Below are positions 32,885 through 33,631 of a DNA stretch of 33,631 nucleotides, one piece after another (the first letter of the stretch is position 1; the number at the start of each line of letters is the position of its first letter). The notes below the pieces were generated by a model. It saw only the letters and a program-made list of their open reading frames with translations. It did not search any database and had not been told where the DNA came from. The stretch comes from CAYVWB01 sp964455395. Its GTDB lineage: Bacteria; Desulfobacterota; Desulfovibrionia; Desulfovibrionales; Desulfovibrionaceae. The position numbers and the translations under genes are program-made. Location of the stretch: the NCBI GenBank assembly GCA_964455395.1, contig CAYVWB010000049.1, positions 1 to 33,631 on the forward strand, read 5' to 3'.

Positions 32885-33631
32885 GCCGTGGGGTCATCCT
32901 CTCGAAACGTCGGGGCTTCCCGAGCCATCACGAGGAAGAGGATGGTGCAGAACAGGTAGACGCCGCCCATCAGGGGGGCCCCCTGCGCCATGCCTGCAGC
33001 GGCGATGAGCCACCCGAAGAGCAGTGGCCCCAGCACCTGCCCGAGTCGCTCCACGGCGCTGGTGAGACCCACGGCGGTGCTTTCGCCCAACCGACGCGTT
33101 ACGCGGAGGTTCAAGGCGTAAGCGTTCTGTGAAGCGAATCCGAAACTGGCGCAGAGGCCCAGCAGCAACACCGCCACGGCTGCTGCGGTGAGGCCTCCGG
33201 TAACGAAGTAGACAAGCATGCCGGCTGCGCCGAGTACGCCGGAGATGGCAATGTGCAGTCGTTTGCGGGCGGAGCGGTCCACCAGGCGGCCGATGAATGG
33301 TGCGATGTAAATGAGGCAGACGCCGTAGATCATCAAAATACGTCCGATATCGGATTGGGAGACGCCAGCCCGGTTCAAATAGAGTGGGAGCAGATAGTTC
33401 AGAAAACCGATCAACACGACGGCAGAAGGCAGGATGCTCAGCAGAGAAAGCGCCAGTACGTCACGGTTCCCCATGAACCGCAGAGCCTTGCGCCAGGGTG
33501 AGGGCTCCTGAAGACGGTCTGTGGCGTCCACGGCCGCAGGCATGGCAGGCGGGGGGGGCGGCGCGAGCTTGGGAGGGTGCGCGGCGGCCCCGGTTGAAGG
33601 GGCGGCGCGTCGGCGGGAGCGTCCGGCCAAC
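32881..33631 (-). CDS. MFS transporter, C-terminal half (cut by window edge)
   Basis: The frame is open to the window edge, so the start lies outside. The visible 250 residues have a Pro/Ala-rich cytoplasmic loop then about six membrane helices. The MFS-type loop motif GRLVDRSARKRL follows the second of these helices. The arrangement is that of the second half of a 12-helix major facilitator with a long central loop. Substrate unknown. It is coupled to the 531-aa gene by a 4-bp overlap. Confidence 0.85.
   Translation of the reverse strand, partial: LAGRSRRRAAPSTGAAAHPPKLAPPPPPAMPAAVDATDRLQEPSPWRKALRFMGNRDVLALSLLSILPSAVVLIGFLNYLLPLYLNRAGVSQSDIGRILMIYGVCLIYIAPFIGRLVDRSARKRLHIAISGVLGAAGMLVYFVTGGLTAAAVAVLLLGLCASFGFASQNAYALNLRVTRRLGESTAVGLTSAVERLGQVLGPLLFGWLIAAAGMAQGAPLMGGVYLFCTILFLVMAREAPTFREDDPTA

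Overview
The window is GC-rich, densely coded DNA from a Gram-negative bacterium, with exported proteins, a lipoprotein, PAS/HAMP signalling proteins and a SPOR-domain PBP. I infer a deltaproteobacterium close to Desulfovibrionaceae. The basis is gene style: DsrE-like protein, ATP-type PEPCK homologue, many sensor kinases and phosphatases, and a UGA-containing redoxin. No rRNA or taxonomic marker confirms this.

Region 1 (1-1330) is a mobile-element scar at a tRNA-Leu(CAA) gene. On the minus strand a 5' tRNA half runs into a 10-N assembly gap. Beyond it lie a short AT-rich stretch, a second copy of the tRNA from the D-arm to CCA, repeats resembling integrase arm sites, and a P4-type tyrosine integrase gene whose homology stops before the catalytic domain.

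Region 2 (1599-10548) holds a DUF554 membrane protein, a PEPCK-family enzyme, a small zinc-ribbon protein, a redoxin, a PAS-PAS histidine kinase behind a small exported protein, a DsrE-like protein, and glucose-6-phosphate isomerase. The redoxin reads through an in-frame UGA followed by a hairpin and is very probably a selenoprotein. This is the best finding of the window.

Region 3 (11043-16706) holds an exported protein translationally coupled to a chloramphenicol-acetyltransferase-like enzyme, a D,D-carboxypeptidase with a SPOR domain, and an operon of an alanine/ornithine-racemase-like enzyme with an ABC-type periplasmic binding protein.

Region 4 (16878-23569) is a signalling block. A cache-HAMP-SpoIIE phosphatase is divergent from a PP2C Ser/Thr phosphatase. 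They are followed by an unknown 143-aa protein, a single-domain response regulator, and an exported coiled-coil protein behind a PAS histidine kinase. No Ser/Thr kinase or anti-sigma partner is visible here.

Region 5 (23958-33631) holds a PHP-type histidinol phosphatase, a two-domain acyltransferase (PlsC-like plus OlsB/GNAT-like), a ModF-like double ABC ATPase overlapping a TrpF-like barrel that lacks the catalytic Cys, and a 29-aa membrane peptide. A minus-strand operon of three tiny genes (DUF1328, lipoprotein, 60-aa protein) follows. Last come a 531-aa protein of unknown function and an MFS transporter cut by the window edge, which overlap by 4 bp.
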